A stretch of DNA of 64,000 nt, from the NCBI GenBank assembly GCA_023375785.1, contig SZWC01003621.1, positions 126,578-190,577 on the forward strand, in the 5' to 3' direction. The stretch comes from Penium margaritaceum. Lineage: Eukaryota; Streptophyta; Zygnematophyceae; Desmidiales; Peniaceae. The first letter of the stretch is position 1. Every line of letters starts with the position of its first letter. The translations under genes and the position numbers were made by a program. Below are positions 63,060 to 64,000 of this stretch, piece after piece. The notes beneath the pieces are model-generated. The model was not told where the DNA came from. It made no database searches and saw only the letters and a program-made list of their open reading frames with translations.

Positions 63060-63742
63060 TGACCGACTACCTGCGAGTCATAGGGTCTCTCATGTACCTT
63101 GCCACCACCACCAGAGCAGACATAGCCTTTGCTGTCAACTTCCTTGTGTAGTTCTCACAGTCGCCACGTGCACGGCACATGGAAGCCGCACTACGTGCTG
63201 TGCGGTATGAACTCTCCACTGCCCGAGTTGGTCTATGTTACCGGGCGCAGCCGTCAGTGGTCGTTGATGGGTACACTGACAGTGATTGGGCGCATGACAC
63301 GGATGCACGCAGTCGCACTAGCTATGTCTTCCTTGTTGGTGGGACTGCAATCTTCTGGAAGAGTGGCAAGCAAGGTTGTGTTACGCGCAGCTCCAGTGAG
63401 GCAGAGTATGTTGCCCTTGGTGTTGGAACCTGTGAAAGTGTCTGGTTGTGTCGTTTGTTGCAGCAATTCCGTGTTCCCATTCACTGCATCACCTTGCGTT
63501 GCGACAACCAAAGCACAAAGGCTATTGCTGAGCATGATGGCATGCATCACACTCGCACAAAGCATATCAATGCGGAACATCATTTTGTGTGTGGGCGTGT
63601 GGCTACAGGCGATGTTCAGATTGTGTGGGTCGACACCCGACAGCAACGTGCAGACTTCCTCACAAAGGCACTTAGCAGCAATGTCTTCAAGGCAGCAATT
63701 CACGCTGTTGGTCTGTTGTGTCCTCGTGATCCTCCTGGTTGA
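63060..63742 (+). pseudogene. RNase H of copia E
   Basis: After a TAG near 63150 (Gln in copia D), the frame 63179-63742 is open for 187 residues: DGYTDSDWAHDTDARSRTSY, SSSEAEYVALG and LRCDNQSTKAIAEHD supply the acidic active-site residues, then TKHINAEHHFV and ADFLTKALSSNVF. This completes the copia polyprotein. Confidence 0.9.
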
Positions 63743-63839
63743 TCTGTTGTGTCAGTGCCTGTGTACAGTCTTGTGTCGTGTCACTTCTCGTGACGTCGGT
63801 GTAGTGCCTGTTGTGCCATTGTGCAAGTCGGCCGTGGGT

Positions 63840-63849
63840 CATGGGGGAG
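63840..63849 (+). other. Polypurine tract of copia E
   Basis: CATGGGGGAG immediately before the 3' LTR, identical to copia D. Confidence 0.85.
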
Positions 63850-64000
63850 TGTTGAGTTTGTGTCAGTACCACACGGTGACCTCTGGCCTCGTTGCACACT
63901 CACCTCACTGACGCAGGTGACTAACTGGAGAGAGGCAACCACTGCTGGCTGCTACGCCGTGGTGGCATGACTTCACACCGAGTCTCACAGCCGGGCATCA
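63850..64000 (+). repeat. 3' LTR of copia E, cut by window end
   Basis: First 151 bp, matching 56013-56163 with a few differences. Confidence 0.9.

Larger units (their letters stand above)
56013..64000 (+). mobile_element. Ty1/copia element E, nearly complete
   Basis: 5' LTR 56013-56533, primer-binding site 56534-56545, long leader, gag, protease, integrase, RT, RNase H, polypurine tract 63840-63849 and the first 151 bp of the 3' LTR (from 63850) at the window edge. Domain order is that of Ty1/copia. After removing the assembly duplication at 60829, protease to the integrase core fall in one frame, as do RT and RNase H; stops are few, mostly TAG. It is the youngest-looking coding element here. 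Flanking target duplication cannot be checked. Confidence 0.93.

Noticed and set aside
58329-63742. Reassigned genetic code (TAG/TAA as Gln)
   Set aside because: Attractive for E and K, but D also has TGA at Arg and Trp sites, and all elements carry frame changes and lost catalytic residues. Decay of methylated cytosines explains all of it. Kept as a testable alternative in the findings.

Overview
This window is eukaryotic repeat DNA, very probably from a green plant or streptophyte-type alga. Six LTR retroelements carry a primer-binding site of the form TGGTATCAGAGC or a degraded version of it, the site usually matched by the plant initiator tRNA-Met. Several Ty3/gypsy elements end their integrase in a chromodomain, and the Ty1/copia elements have plant-like PPT and LTR ends. 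No intact host gene, rRNA or tRNA was recognised. One small block (3.1-4.1 kb) might be host exons. The species assignment is inference.

Layout. 1-3118: right part of a dead gypsy element A (minus). 3120-4655: low-repeat block with possible host exons. 4656-17440: gypsy chromovirus C (minus), split by a complete copia element D (5846-13579, plus). 17544-22412: element K, an old LTR element with exact 5-bp target duplications that keeps only gag and a protease remnant. 22413-23394: anonymous repeat sequence and an LTR scrap. 23395-29610: gypsy B (minus), whose right 3.1 kb is nearly identical to A. 29087-35770: gypsy I (minus), sharing B's LTR and split by a deleted copia element J (30956-35435, minus). 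36050-37564: 3' end of a different gypsy chromovirus H (plus). 38581-44861: near-complete gypsy chromovirus F (minus). 44862-47374: hairpin-rich repeats with a 255-base gap. 47375-55149: element G, a 7.8-kb LTR element with no recognisable gag or pol; it carries a 1-kb minisatellite and an array of 15-nt mini-hairpins. 55150-56012: the same hairpin-rich repeats. 56013 to the end: the best preserved element, copia E (plus), running off the right edge inside its 3' LTR.

How the parts relate. All coding sequence seen belongs to retrotransposons and all of it is broken. The recurrent damage is C-to-T type: stop codons at positions that are Gln, Arg or Trp in sister copies, and Cys-to-Tyr changes in zinc knuckles. 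G and K lack polymerase genes and would have needed proteins supplied in trans. The tail of G resembles that of gypsy H, suggesting an H-like helper.

Assembly caution. Five single 'n' characters (3119, 39590, 47316, 55739, 60829) mark contig joins. At four of them the same 267-320 bp lie on both sides of the n, so these local duplications are probably scaffolding artefacts and break reading frames artificially.
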